Source of the DNA: Terriglobia bacterium
GTDB lineage: Bacteria > Acidobacteriota > Terriglobia > JAJPHL01
Assembly: GCA_021325275.1 (NCBI GenBank)
Contig: JAJPHL010000030.1
Location: forward strand, 38,567-102,566
Direction: 5' to 3'
Length of the DNA stretch: 64,000 bases
Numbering within the stretch: the stretch's first letter is position 1; every line of letters begins with the position of its first letter. The notes beneath the pieces are model-generated. The model had not been told where the DNA came from. It saw only the letters and a program-made list of their open reading frames with translations, and did not search any database. The translations under genes were made by a program, and so were the position numbers. Shown piece by piece: positions 18,870 through 27,235 of this stretch.

Positions 18870-20318
18870 ATGAAAGTAAGGATGGCACTTCTCGTGAGTT
18901 TCGTCGCCGCAGCGACCGGCTGCATGGTGGGACCGAAGTATTCGCGGCCCGCCGCGCCCGCGCCGGCGGCATACCGCGAGCCGCCGCCGGAAGGTTGGAA
19001 AGAGTCGCAGCCGGACGACGGAAAAATCCGTGGGAAATGGTGGGAGATGTTCGACGACGCCGGCTTGAACGCGCTCGAAGAACAAGTCAGCATCTCGAAT
19101 CAGAATGTGCTCGCGGCCGAAGCGCAATATCGCGCCGCGCGCGACGCCGTGCGCATCGCGCGAGCGAACCTGTTTCCTGCGATCAACACGACTCCTTCGA
19201 TCACCAATACGGGGTCGGGTCACACCACAACGGCCACCGGCGGGTCGGCCGGCGGCGCGCGCACCAGCACAACGTATTCATTGCCGTTTGAGTTGTCGTA
19301 TCAAGCCGACGTTTGGGGATCGATCCGCCGGAGCGTCCACACGGCCGCCGACGTCGCGCAGGCGAGCAACGCGCAGTTGGAAAACGCCAAACTGACGTAT
19401 CAAGCCGCGCTCGCCGAAGATTATTTCCTGCTGCGCGAGTCGCGCTCGGATCAGGAACTGCTCGAAAAAACCGTCACGGCATATCAGGACTTTGTCGATC
19501 TGACGAACAATCGTTTCAAATACGGAGTCGCTTCGGGCGCCGACGTTGCTTCGGCGGAAACGCTGCTTTACAACGCCAAAACGCAGTTGATCGACTTGGA
19601 AATCGCGCGAACGCAATTCGAGCACGCCATTTCCATTTTGATCGGCAAACCGCCCACCGATATTCCGAGCGCTCCTCTGGTTGTAAAAGAGCCGCCGCAG
19701 GTGCCCGTCGCCGTGCCCTCGGCGCTACTCGAGCGGCGTCCCGACATCGCCGCGGCGGAACGGCAGATGGCCGCTGCCAACGAACAAATCGGAATCGCGA
19801 TGGTGGCGTATTATCCCGCCGTGAACATCAGCGCGTCCGCGGGACTCACGAGCAATAGCTTCACGCAATGGTTCACCTGGCCCAGCCGTTTCTGGAGCGT
19901 GGGCACGTCGGCGGCGGAAACGCTCTTCGACGCCGGAAAGCGACGCGCGCAGGTGGCGCAAGCGCGCGATTTGTACAACGCGGAAATCGCCGCGTACCGG
20001 CAGACCGTACTAACCGCGTTTCAACAGGTGGAAGATCACATGGCGGCGCTGCGCGTTCTGGAGAACGAAGCGAAAATGCAAGCCAACTCCGTCGCCGCCG
20101 CCGACAAAGCGCTCGCCATCGTGATGGATCAATACAAAAACGGCACCGCCGACTACTTGATGGTGATCACCGCGCAAGCCGCGTCACTCGCCGCGCATCG
20201 CGCTGCACTCGATCTTCTTGGGCAGCGCATGACCACCGATGTCCTTTTGATCGAAGCACTCGGCGGGGGTTGGGACGCCTCACAACTGCCCAGCGAGAAA
20301 AGTCTGGTCGCGCGTTAG
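18870..20318 (+). CDS. Outer-membrane efflux lipoprotein (NodT/OprM family)
   Basis: 482 aa from the ATG at 18870, which immediately follows the pump stop codon. The signal peptide ends in a lipobox-like AAATGCMVGPKYSRP, as in NodT-type lipoproteins (GC-x-VGP-x-Y-x-RP). Two TolC-type repeats follow. Diagnostic stretches are KWWEMFDDAGLNALEEQ, RRPDIAAAERQMAAANEQIG and the second-repeat FQQVEDHMAALRVL. It forms the trimeric outer-membrane duct for the pump. It is the last gene of the four-gene operon. Confidence 0.9.
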   Translation: MKVRMALLVSFVAAATGCMVGPKYSRPAAPAPAAYREPPPEGWKESQPDDGKIRGKWWEMFDDAGLNALEEQVSISNQNVLAAEAQYRAARDAVRIARANLFPAINTTPSITNTGSGHTTTATGGSAGGARTSTTYSLPFELSYQADVWGSIRRSVHTAADVAQASNAQLENAKLTYQAALAEDYFLLRESRSDQELLEKTVTAYQDFVDLTNNRFKYGVASGADVASAETLLYNAKTQLIDLEIARTQFEHAISILIGKPPTDIPSAPLVVKEPPQVPVAVPSALLERRPDIAAAERQMAAANEQIGIAMVAYYPAVNISASAGLTSNSFTQWFTWPSRFWSVGTSAAETLFDAGKRRAQVAQARDLYNAEIAAYRQTVLTAFQQVEDHMAALRVLENEAKMQANSVAAADKALAIVMDQYKNGTADYLMVITAQAASLAAHRAALDLLGQRMTTDVLLIEALGGGWDASQLPSEKSLVAR

Positions 20319-20366
20319 CGCGCCATCGAAGTCCGCTAGCGCGCCATCATCGATGTCCGCTAACGC
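20313..20366. repeat. Imperfect tandem repeat after the efflux operon
   Basis: Two copies of a 22-25 bp unit of the form TAGCGCGCCATC(ATC)GAAGTCCGC, followed by a third partial TAACGC. They begin in the last codons of the outer-membrane factor gene. No function is evident. Confidence 0.5.
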
Positions 20367-20440
20367 TTGAAAACTGACGGCTTCCCGCGCGCTGTACCCA
20401 TTGCCTGCCGAACTGCGTCTCATCCGGTAGGAGGTGACAT

Positions 20441-20743
20441 ATGAAGCTCAGCAAAACGTTACTTCCCATGCTGGTCTTCGGCGGATTGCTCCTTGACGGC
20501 GGCGCGTTGAACGCGCAACGTCATCGACTTTCGATCGGAGTCGGCATCGGCGGCCCGCCGCCGGTAGTGTACGCTACCCCTAGCCCGGGACCCGGCTACG
20601 TCTGGGTCGACCCGTACTGGGATAATGGCGTCTGGGTGAATGGCTATTGGAGAGCGCCGGTCTACGGCGGCTTTTACTATGGCCACGGACCCCACTACTA
20701 CCATCACGGCTACTACGGCCGCCATGGGCGCTGGCACCGTTAG
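20441..20743 (+). CDS. Small secreted Tyr/Gly/His-rich protein
   Basis: 100 aa preceded by a strong ribosome-binding site (TAGGAGGTGACAT). A signal peptide (LLPMLVFGGLLLDGGALNAQ) is followed by aromatic repeats of the WxxxYW type (GYVWVDPYWDNGVWVNGYWR). The C-terminus is a Tyr/His/Gly tail (GHGPHYYHHGYYGRHGRWHR). Comparable proteins with W-x-x-G-x-W repeats are exported and of unknown role. The histidine-rich tail could bind metal ions, which is only inference. It stands alone between the efflux operon and a TIGR03435 gene. Confidence 0.65.
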   Translation: MKLSKTLLPMLVFGGLLLDGGALNAQRHRLSIGVGIGGPPPVVYATPSPGPGYVWVDPYWDNGVWVNGYWRAPVYGGFYYGHGPHYYHHGYYGRHGRWHR

Positions 20744-20935
20744 CTGGTAGGTAAGGCTAACGTAAAAAACGCTAACCGGTAAAGGAAACCGGTAGCGAAA
20801 CGAGATCGCCAGTTGCCAACGAACGGACGGCTGCTGGAGGGAGGACCAGCAACCGTCCGATTCGTTCACTATCCTCCCAGTCTTTTTTCGACTTCCCCAG
20901 GACGATTTCGCGGCCTGCGGCGTCTATACGGATGT

Positions 20936-21790
20936 ATGAGGAACCGCATGTGCCTCGCACTTCTCGCTCTGGCCGTTAGTGTCTCCGCACAATCCGCGCC
21001 GCCGTCATTTCAAGTCGCCTCCATCAAGGCAAACAACGAGCATCCTCCGCGCCGCATCGCGCGTCCTTTGCCCGCCGGATACACGGCGGAGAACGCCTCG
21101 CTGAAGATGCTCATCACGAATGCTTACAGCCTTCAATCATTTCAGTTGATCGGCGGCCCGGCGTGGATGGAGGCGGACGGTTATGACATCACGGCAAAAT
21201 CCGACACCGCCATCGACCGCGCGACGGCGCTCCAGATGCTGCAAGTGCTGCTGGCCGAACGTTTCGCCTTGAAGGTCCACCGCGAGACCAAAGAGTTGCC
21301 CGTCTATGAATTGACCATCGCCAAGGGAGGACCGAAACTTCCGCCATCGAAGGAGGGAAGTTGCATCGCGGCTCCCGCCAACGGCGGACCGATGCCTCCG
21401 CCCGGGCCCGGGCAGCCACCGGCACTGCGCTGCGGTAACGCATTGATCGGATTCTCGGGAACGGTGGCAGGTGGAAAACTGAAAATGGCCGATCTCGTCC
21501 GGACCCTCGCCAACATTATGGGACGGCCGGTTGTAGATCACACTGGATTTACCGACGAGTTCGATCTGAAGTTGAGCTTCTCGCCCGATCAAGCAACGGA
21601 GGGAATGGCGATGCCAGTCGGCATGGCGACTCCTCCGGGAGTCGCGCCCGGCAGCATGCCTCCGAGCGATTCCGATCGCCCGTCGATCTTCGCGGCGCTG
21701 CAGGAACAGCTCGGCCTGAAGCTTTCGTCCGCTAAGGGTCCGGTGGAAGTGCTGGTCGTCGATCACGTCGAACGTCCGAGCGCGAATTGA
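20936..21790 (+). CDS. TIGR03435 family secreted protein
   Basis: 284 aa from the ATG at 20936; a second ATG three codons later (RNRM) is also possible. The signal peptide is CLALLALAVSVSAQSA. The family pattern is clear: FQVASIKANN near the mature N-terminus, LKMLITNAYSLQSFQLIGGP, WMEADGYDITAKSD, LLAERFALKVHRETKELPVY and, at the end, LQEQLGLKLSSAKGPVEVLV. This paralogous family is expanded in Solibacter-like Acidobacteria and its function is unknown. It converges with a kinase gene 18 nt away. Confidence 0.9.
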   Translation: MRNRMCLALLALAVSVSAQSAPPSFQVASIKANNEHPPRRIARPLPAGYTAENASLKMLITNAYSLQSFQLIGGPAWMEADGYDITAKSDTAIDRATALQMLQVLLAERFALKVHRETKELPVYELTIAKGGPKLPPSKEGSCIAAPANGGPMPPPGPGQPPALRCGNALIGFSGTVAGGKLKMADLVRTLANIMGRPVVDHTGFTDEFDLKLSFSPDQATEGMAMPVGMATPPGVAPGSMPPSDSDRPSIFAALQEQLGLKLSSAKGPVEVLVVDHVERPSAN

Positions 21791-21808
21791 TTGTTCAAAG
21801 AGCGCACA

Positions 21809-24400
21809 TTAACGAAGATCGTCGTAAAGCCATGGCTCAGCGGTTCGGGTATTCCACATCGTTTGGAATATGATCGTGCGCCGGTCGGCGAAAACTTCGA
21901 AATCCGTCCCGCTCACCGGGAACGCAAAAGAAAACTTCCGGGGAACGCCTCCGTTTACGCCGACCTCGAATAGACCATCCCGCGAGTTGAAGAACAATTC
22001 CTTCCCATCGCGGCTGTAGCGAAACGTTCCACCCTCAAATCCCAGTTTCGCGAGCACGTCCGACGCGACCACCACGCGGGACCGGCCCGTCGCCGGATCG
22101 AGGATACAAATCTCGTATCGCTTCGGCTCCGATTCCCGGACGAAGGCGACGGAAGCGTCGACGGGAGCCGCGCGCGGCATCTTGGAAACACCATCTGTCG
22201 TCAAGGCCGCAGGCGCGCCGCCGTCAAGCGGCACCCACCAAATGTTTCGGTTGTTGTCCTTTTTCCGTTGGAAGATCAGATGTTTCCCGTCTGCGCCATA
22301 AGAAATGAACCCCGTCTCCCCGTCCATTGCGGGCAGCGACCGAGACACTCCTTCGTCCAGGCGAACCGTCCAAAGCTGCACGTCACTCGGGCTGGCTGGT
22401 CCGTGCCGGGTCCCAAAGAATGCGATTGCCTTGCCATCGGGCGACCACGCGGGCGAGGAGGCGCGGAATACATCCGTGGTGAGCTGCCGGGCATTGGATC
22501 CGCTCGCATCGGCGATCCAGATATCCGTCGTCGCTCCGCGGAGAACTTCGTAGGCGATTTGTTTCTCGTCGGGAGAAAGTGCGACCGACATCGCCGGGCT
22601 GTCGCCGGAGACCACTTGACGGAACTTGTTCTCCGCCATCTCCGGACCGGGCTCTGTGGACATGATGTGAAGTTGGAGGCGAAACAGCGTCGCCAGAAAC
22701 CTCTGACCGTCGCGGCTCAGAGAGATCATCGACGGCAGGGACGTACCGACGGCGAATGGCATCGCTTCTCCCCCGGAGACGGGCGCCTGATAGAGGCTGG
22801 CGGAGAGCCCGAGCCCCTTGATCATGAGAAAGAATTGTCCATCGGGTGTGAAAATCGCGCTTTGAACATTCGTGAGCGCCGAAACCTGTCTGGCGCGTCC
22901 TCCCGACGGGTGCACGGTGTAGAGCGTGTCGTCGCTGGTGTCGACGAAAGCCAAGGTCTTACCGTCCGGAGACCAGGAAACACGGCGCGGGCGCACTCCT
23001 GCCGCGACTTCCACGGCGCGCGGATTTTGTCCGTCAGCGCCGGCGACCATCACTTGGTGTGTCGACGAACGGATGAACGCCAGTTGCGAGCCATCTGGCG
23101 ACCATTCGCCCATCGTCGCATCGTCCATCAACACGCGGGGAAGGCCCGCGGGCAGATCCAGCGCGTAGAGACTCGAGCCGCGGTTGAAAAGCACGCGATT
23201 GCCGTCGGGAGAGAAGTGCGGCTCTGTCTTGGCAACACCGTCGTTGGTTAACGGATGCGGATCGCCCCCGCTCAAGCTCTGCAGATAGAGATCCCAGCCC
23301 TTGGGATCGGCGTTGGGGCGCGAGACATAAACGAACTGCTTGCCATCCGGCGATAACGCCGCGTCCGTGACGTACCCAGCGCGGCGAAGAAGTTGCTTCG
23401 GCGGCGACGCCGGAAGTTTCCAGTATCCTCTTCCTGGCTGGTGGAAGAAAAGCAGACTCGCGCCGAGCGCGAACGCGCCGATGGCCACGCCCGCGAGAGC
23501 GTACCACGAAGGCCGTGCACGCCCAGCCGGCGCTTCCAACGATCGTTGCGGCGATGAGATCAAGTCGAGCGCGACGTCCGCGGCGCATTGGTAGCGCCGC
23601 GCGCGGTCCTTTTCCAGGCAGCGTCCGACCACACGAGCGATCATCGGCGGCGTATCTTTCCGGATGGTTTCGACGGGTGTGGGCGTCTCGCTTAGGACCG
23701 CGTTGCAGAGCTCGTAGACATTTTTTCCCTGAAACGGCGGCTTTCCCGCGAGCATCTCGTAGATCACGGCGCCGAGTGCGAACAGATCGGTGCGCGCGTC
23801 GGTTTGGGCCAGTTGAAGTTGCTCCGGTGCGGCGTAGCCGGGTGTGCCGGAGAATCCGCCCGTAGCCGTGGCGGTGGCGCCGGCGAGCGTTGGCTCCGCA
23901 TCCTCCGATCCCGCGGCGACCGCGTGGGGCGACTGCTTGCGCGCCAATCCAAAGTCGAGAACCTTTGCGACGCCGTCCGCGCGCAGCATGATGTTGGCGG
24001 GCTTGATGTCGTGGTGAACGATGCCCGAGCGATGGGCGGCCGCCAGCGCCTCCGCCATCTGCCGCGCGATGTGAATCGCGTCGTTCATGGGAAGCGGTTT
24101 GCGCAAGCGGTTGCGCAATGTCACGCCTTCCACGTACTCCATGGCGATATAGGCGGTATCGCCTTCCAGTCCCGCCTCGTAAATCGTGGCGATAGACGCA
24201 TGATTTAGCGCCGACGCGTTCCGCGCCTCTTCCAGAAAGCGCTTGCGCCAGCCGCTGTCGCCGGCGATTTGATTGGCCATCAACTTCAATGCCGCGGTCC
24301 GCTTCAGGGTATCGTCCTCCGCCAGATAGACTTCACCCATACCGCCGGCGCCAAGCTTGCGGAGCAATCGAAAATGACTGATGGTACTCCCTGGTTCCAT
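21809..24400 (-). CDS. Serine/threonine kinase with WD40/TolB-type beta-propeller sensor
   Basis: 863 aa from the ATG at 24400 (MEPGSTISHFRLLRKLG). An upstream in-frame extension has no kinase-like content. The kinase domain spans roughly residues 10-270: GAGGMGEVYLAE, AALKLM, HHDIKPANIMLR (Asp present; His in place of the usual Arg), DFGLARK and GYAAPEQLQL. One membrane span follows (WYALAGVAIGAFALGASLLF). The extracytoplasmic part has repeated TolB/WD40-like strands (YVTDAALSPDGKQFVYVSR, PHFSPDGNRVLFN, SWSPDGKTLAFVD, AWSPDGKAIAFFG), making a propeller that probably senses ligands. It diverges from a PQQ-propeller gene across 73 bp with TATAAT at 24425-24430. Confidence 0.92.
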   Translation of the reverse strand: MEPGSTISHFRLLRKLGAGGMGEVYLAEDDTLKRTAALKLMANQIAGDSGWRKRFLEEARNASALNHASIATIYEAGLEGDTAYIAMEYVEGVTLRNRLRKPLPMNDAIHIARQMAEALAAAHRSGIVHHDIKPANIMLRADGVAKVLDFGLARKQSPHAVAAGSEDAEPTLAGATATATGGFSGTPGYAAPEQLQLAQTDARTDLFALGAVIYEMLAGKPPFQGKNVYELCNAVLSETPTPVETIRKDTPPMIARVVGRCLEKDRARRYQCAADVALDLISSPQRSLEAPAGRARPSWYALAGVAIGAFALGASLLFFHQPGRGYWKLPASPPKQLLRRAGYVTDAALSPDGKQFVYVSRPNADPKGWDLYLQSLSGGDPHPLTNDGVAKTEPHFSPDGNRVLFNRGSSLYALDLPAGLPRVLMDDATMGEWSPDGSQLAFIRSSTHQVMVAGADGQNPRAVEVAAGVRPRRVSWSPDGKTLAFVDTSDDTLYTVHPSGGRARQVSALTNVQSAIFTPDGQFFLMIKGLGLSASLYQAPVSGGEAMPFAVGTSLPSMISLSRDGQRFLATLFRLQLHIMSTEPGPEMAENKFRQVVSGDSPAMSVALSPDEKQIAYEVLRGATTDIWIADASGSNARQLTTDVFRASSPAWSPDGKAIAFFGTRHGPASPSDVQLWTVRLDEGVSRSLPAMDGETGFISYGADGKHLIFQRKKDNNRNIWWVPLDGGAPAALTTDGVSKMPRAAPVDASVAFVRESEPKRYEICILDPATGRSRVVVASDVLAKLGFEGGTFRYSRDGKELFFNSRDGLFEVGVNGGVPRKFSFAFPVSGTDFEVFADRRTIIFQTMWNTRTAEPWLYDDLR

Positions 24401-24424
24401 GTTCGCGAGAGACGATCGCGCTGG

Positions 24425-24430
24425 ATTATA
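24425..24430 (-). promoter_or_regulatory. -10 element (TATAAT) of the kinase gene
   Basis: Minus-strand TATAAT 24 nt before the kinase ATG. The -35 region is not recognisable. Confidence 0.4.
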
Positions 24431-24460
24431 GCAGACTGCTAGGAAGCGCGAATGGAGTGC

Positions 24461-24466
24461 TAAGCT
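24461..24466 (+). promoter_or_regulatory. Candidate -10 element (TGC-TAAGCT) of the PQQ-propeller gene
   Basis: TAAGCT preceded by TGC lies 7 nt before the ATG at 24474, with no Shine-Dalgarno sequence. It resembles the box upstream of the M28 gene. Confidence 0.35.
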
Positions 24467-24473
24467 GGAATGC

Positions 24474-25904
24474 ATGCCCGCATTTCTCGCTCTTGTTCTC
24501 GCGCTGACACTTGCCGATCCCGACTGGCCGCAATTTCGCGGACCGAATCTCAATCCCGTGGGCGCGAGCGCGGCGCTGCCCGACACTTGGTCGAGAACCC
24601 AAAACATCGAGTGGACCACCGAGATTCCCGGCCGCGGATGGTCGTCGCCGGTGGTCACCGGAGGCAAAGTTTTTCTGACCGCCGCGGTGACGGAAGGGAA
24701 GTCGAAGGCGCCACAAATCGGCACTGAATACTCGAACGAATACGCTGCCGAGTTGATGAAGCAAGGCCTGAAGATGTCCGAGGTGATGGCGAAAGTCAGC
24801 GAGCGCGACATCGAAATGCCAAGCGAAGTGGTGCTGCACTACTGGCTCACTTGTATCGATCTGAAAACGGGCGCGGTCGAGTGGAAAAAAGAATTTTTCG
24901 GCGGACGCCCGCCCGGAGGGCGTCATCGCAAGAACAGTTTCGCGTCGGAAACGCCGGTCACCGATGGGCAATCGATCTTTGTCTACGTGGCGAATCTCGG
25001 AGTGTGGGCGTACGACTTGAAAGGCAAGCAATTGTGGAGCGTGAAACTCGACCCTTACCCGATCTATCTCGACTTCGGCACAGGAGCGTCGCCGGTGCTC
25101 GCCGGCAATCAAGTGGTGATCGTCAACGACAATCAGAAGCAGCAATACATCGCGGCGTTCGACAAGCAAACCGGCAAGGAATTGTGGCGCACGCCGCGGG
25201 ATCTTCAAGCATCGAAGGAAGCGGCTGGGTTCCGTAGCGGCTGGACCACTCCGTACGTCTGGAAAAACTCCGCGCGCACCGAAATTGTCACCGTGGGACC
25301 GGGCATTGCGGTGAGCTACGATCTCGCGGGAAAAGAATTGTGGCGGCTTGCGGGCATGTCGCCCGCGCCGATCCCGAGTCCTTTCGCGTACGACGGATGG
25401 CTGTACGTGAACGGCGGTCGCGGCAAGCCGATGTTCGTGGTCAAGCCGGGCGCGTCCGGCGACATTTCGCTGAAGACGGGGGAAAAATCGAACGACTCCG
25501 TGGTGTGGTCGGACAATCGCGGCGGCGTTTATTTGCCAACGCCGGTGGCGTACGACGGCGGATTATACGTGCTGAACGAAGCCGGCATGTTGACACGCTT
25601 CGACCTGAAAACCGGAGAGCAGAATTACAAATCGCGATTGGTCGCGGGCGGGTCGGGCAACTTCACGTCGTCGCCGTGGGCGTATAACGGGAAAGTCTTT
25701 TGTCTCGACGAGGAAGGGAAGACGTACGTGGTTGTGGCGGGCGCGGAATTCAAGCTCGACCACGTGAACGATCAGGACGAAATGGCCCTGGCGACGCCGG
25801 CGATCGTCGGCGACCGCTTATTGCTGCGGACAGAAACGAAGTTGTATTCGATTCGGCAGGCAAATCCGCCCCGCTCAGCGAATCAATCGAAAAACTCGCC
25901 GTAA
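24474..25904 (+). CDS. PQQ-like beta-propeller repeat protein, exported
   Basis: 476 aa with a short signal peptide (PAFLALVLALTLADPDWPQF). The mature start WPQFRGPN is characteristic of PQQ-repeat proteins of Planctomycetes and Acidobacteria. Propeller blades are visible as repeated G-K-V/L-W segments: TCIDLKTGAVEWKKEFFGG, VWAYDLKGKQLWSVKL, AAFDKQTGKELWRTPRD, SYDLAGKELWRLAG, TRFDLKTGEQNYKSRL. Such proteins are related to BamB or to PQQ-dependent dehydrogenases, but no dehydrogenase catalytic signature is apparent. The substrate is unknown. An insert at residues 70-120 (MKQGLKMSEVMAKVSE) is helical and not part of the blades. Confidence 0.85.
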   Translation: MPAFLALVLALTLADPDWPQFRGPNLNPVGASAALPDTWSRTQNIEWTTEIPGRGWSSPVVTGGKVFLTAAVTEGKSKAPQIGTEYSNEYAAELMKQGLKMSEVMAKVSERDIEMPSEVVLHYWLTCIDLKTGAVEWKKEFFGGRPPGGRHRKNSFASETPVTDGQSIFVYVANLGVWAYDLKGKQLWSVKLDPYPIYLDFGTGASPVLAGNQVVIVNDNQKQQYIAAFDKQTGKELWRTPRDLQASKEAAGFRSGWTTPYVWKNSARTEIVTVGPGIAVSYDLAGKELWRLAGMSPAPIPSPFAYDGWLYVNGGRGKPMFVVKPGASGDISLKTGEKSNDSVVWSDNRGGVYLPTPVAYDGGLYVLNEAGMLTRFDLKTGEQNYKSRLVAGGSGNFTSSPWAYNGKVFCLDEEGKTYVVVAGAEFKLDHVNDQDEMALATPAIVGDRLLLRTETKLYSIRQANPPRSANQSKNSP

Positions 25905-25932
25905 GATTATCGCGCGACTTCGGCGGGGCGCG

Positions 25933-25938
25933 TAGAAT
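25933..25938 (+). promoter_or_regulatory. Candidate -10 element (TAGAAT)
   Basis: The box is 6 nt before the ATG at 25945. A leaderless arrangement is inferred. Confidence 0.4.
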
Positions 25939-25944
25939 CTGGGC

Positions 25945-26268
25945 ATGAACTCGAAACTCACCATCGCCCTCGCCGTACTCGCGGGATTTTTTGGCGGCCT
26001 CGCGGCCCATTACGTGATTCCACCGACGGTCCATGCACAAGCGTCGCAAACGGCTCCGCCGCAGCCGGAAATCCGCGCGCAAAAGTTCGTGCTCGTGGAA
26101 GCGGATGGAACGCCGCGCGGAGTCTTCGGGATTGAGGCCAACGGCGCGCCCGTGGTCGAAATCACCAACAAAAAGGGACACGTATTTGTCCCGCGCTGGA
26201 ATTCCACGAGGTTCTGGGAAGGTTCCGCTCCGCCGTATCCACAGCGGAAGCCGACACTGTTGCCATAA
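25945..26268 (+). CDS. Small exported protein with PRGVFG-type repeat motif
   Basis: 107 aa. An N-terminal span or signal peptide (LTIALAVLAGFFGGLAAHYV) and VHAQAS cleavage-like site are followed by a segment with KFVLVEADGTPRGVFGIEAN and GAPVVEITNKKGHVFV. I do not recognise a named family; similar short proteins with a DxxGxPRxxF pattern are seen in Acidobacteria. The C-terminal part is Pro- and Trp-containing (RFWEGSAPPYPQRKP). Its TAA stop is shared with the first bases of the palindromic element that follows. Confidence 0.6.
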   Translation: MNSKLTIALAVLAGFFGGLAAHYVIPPTVHAQASQTAPPQPEIRAQKFVLVEADGTPRGVFGIEANGAPVVEITNKKGHVFVPRWNSTRFWEGSAPPYPQRKPTLLP

Positions 26269-26406
26269 TTTGGAGTGCGGCGACTTGTCGCCGCTTTGGA
26301 CGTCCGAGACTCACTTCGCGCTACCGACGCTTGCGCACTCCGTGGTGCCGTGCGAGTCAAACCTCGCACCGGTGAAAGCGGCGACAAGTCGCCGCACTCC
26401 AAATTA
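26266..26406. mobile_element. MITE/REP-like palindromic element between convergent genes
   Basis: About 140 bp with near-perfect inverted ends of about 32 bp. Each end, read inward, is TAATTTGGAGTGCGGCGACT continuing TGTCGCCGCTTT. Each arm also holds its own smaller palindrome, GCGGCGACTTGTCGCCGC. The centre (26299-26373) codes for nothing recognisable and contains no transposase. The TAA at each end is the stop codon of the flanking gene, so the element exactly fills the gap between two convergent genes. It could form a bidirectional terminator-like structure in RNA. A non-autonomous mobile origin is inferred. Confidence 0.7.
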
Positions 26407-27189
26407 ATTCGGGTCCGGCTTCTCGACGCGATCGATCACGATCACTTGCACTGGGCCTTTGGTCGATTCGAGTTTCAGGCCCAACTGTTCCTGGATCGCG
26501 GTGAACACCGAGGCGCGCTCGAGCGGCGCGGCCTCGGTCGTGGTGCTTCCGGCATTGGCCTGAGGCGATCCGCAGCCAGTTTCCGGCGCATAGGCCATTT
26601 CGAAATCGTAGAGTCCTGTGAGGTTGGTGTGATCGATCACGGGATGCCGCAACTCGCGCGACAGAACGATGGCGAGGTTCGAGATTTTGGTGCGCGTCCC
26701 TTTCATCACGCCGCAATTCGAACTGATCCCATAGCTTCCCAGCGACGGATCGACTTCCTTCATCTTCGATCCGTTCTTTCCGATCACCAGCGAATACACG
26801 AGCTGCTCCCGCGTCTCCATATGGATTTTCAATTGGAAACGCTCCGCCAGAACCGCGCGCATGCGCAGGCGCAGTTGCGTGTTGCGTTCGGGACCGGCGG
26901 GCGGCAGGGTCTTTTCGTCTTCGGGAGAAAGCTTCGTCAAAACGTCATAGCGATCGGTCTCGATCCAGCCCGGTCCGCCGATGATTTGAAACTGACGCGC
27001 GTCATACGCCGTTTCGATCATCCCCTTGAGCGTGCCGTTCTTGATCTCGACTCCCGACAATTGGAAACCGTAAAAGCCGCCATTTGAGTTGGGATCGCTG
27101 GGCTTCACCGACGACACTTCAAACGAGGGCTCTGGTTTGTCAGAGGGCGCTTGGAGCAGCGCGCACACCAAGAGAATCGCGAGCTTCAT
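26404..27189 (-). CDS. TIGR03435 family secreted protein
   Basis: 261 aa. The signal peptide is KLAILLVCALLQAPSDK. Family motifs appear in order: FEVSSVKPSDPNSNGGF, LKGMIETAYDARQFQIIGGP, WIETDRYDVLTKLS, LAERFQLKIHMETREQLVYS, NLTGLYDFEMAYAP, and finally FTAIQEQLGLKLESTKGPVQ. It is a paralogue of the protein at 20936-21790. The function of the family is unknown. Its stop codon lies in the right arm of the palindromic element. It follows the alpha/beta-hydrolase gene by about 46 nt on the same strand. Confidence 0.9.
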   Translation of the reverse strand: MKLAILLVCALLQAPSDKPEPSFEVSSVKPSDPNSNGGFYGFQLSGVEIKNGTLKGMIETAYDARQFQIIGGPGWIETDRYDVLTKLSPEDEKTLPPAGPERNTQLRLRMRAVLAERFQLKIHMETREQLVYSLVIGKNGSKMKEVDPSLGSYGISSNCGVMKGTRTKISNLAIVLSRELRHPVIDHTNLTGLYDFEMAYAPETGCGSPQANAGSTTTEAAPLERASVFTAIQEQLGLKLESTKGPVQVIVIDRVEKPDPN

Positions 27190-27235
27190 GATGGATTTGA
27201 CAGCACGGTCCGGTCGCGGTTAGGAAGAAATCAGT

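Noticed and set aside
20772..20960. A 62-codon minus-strand open frame overlapping the start of the TIGR03435 gene
   Set aside because: No motif and no start signal; it overlaps the leader and signal-peptide codons of a well-supported gene.
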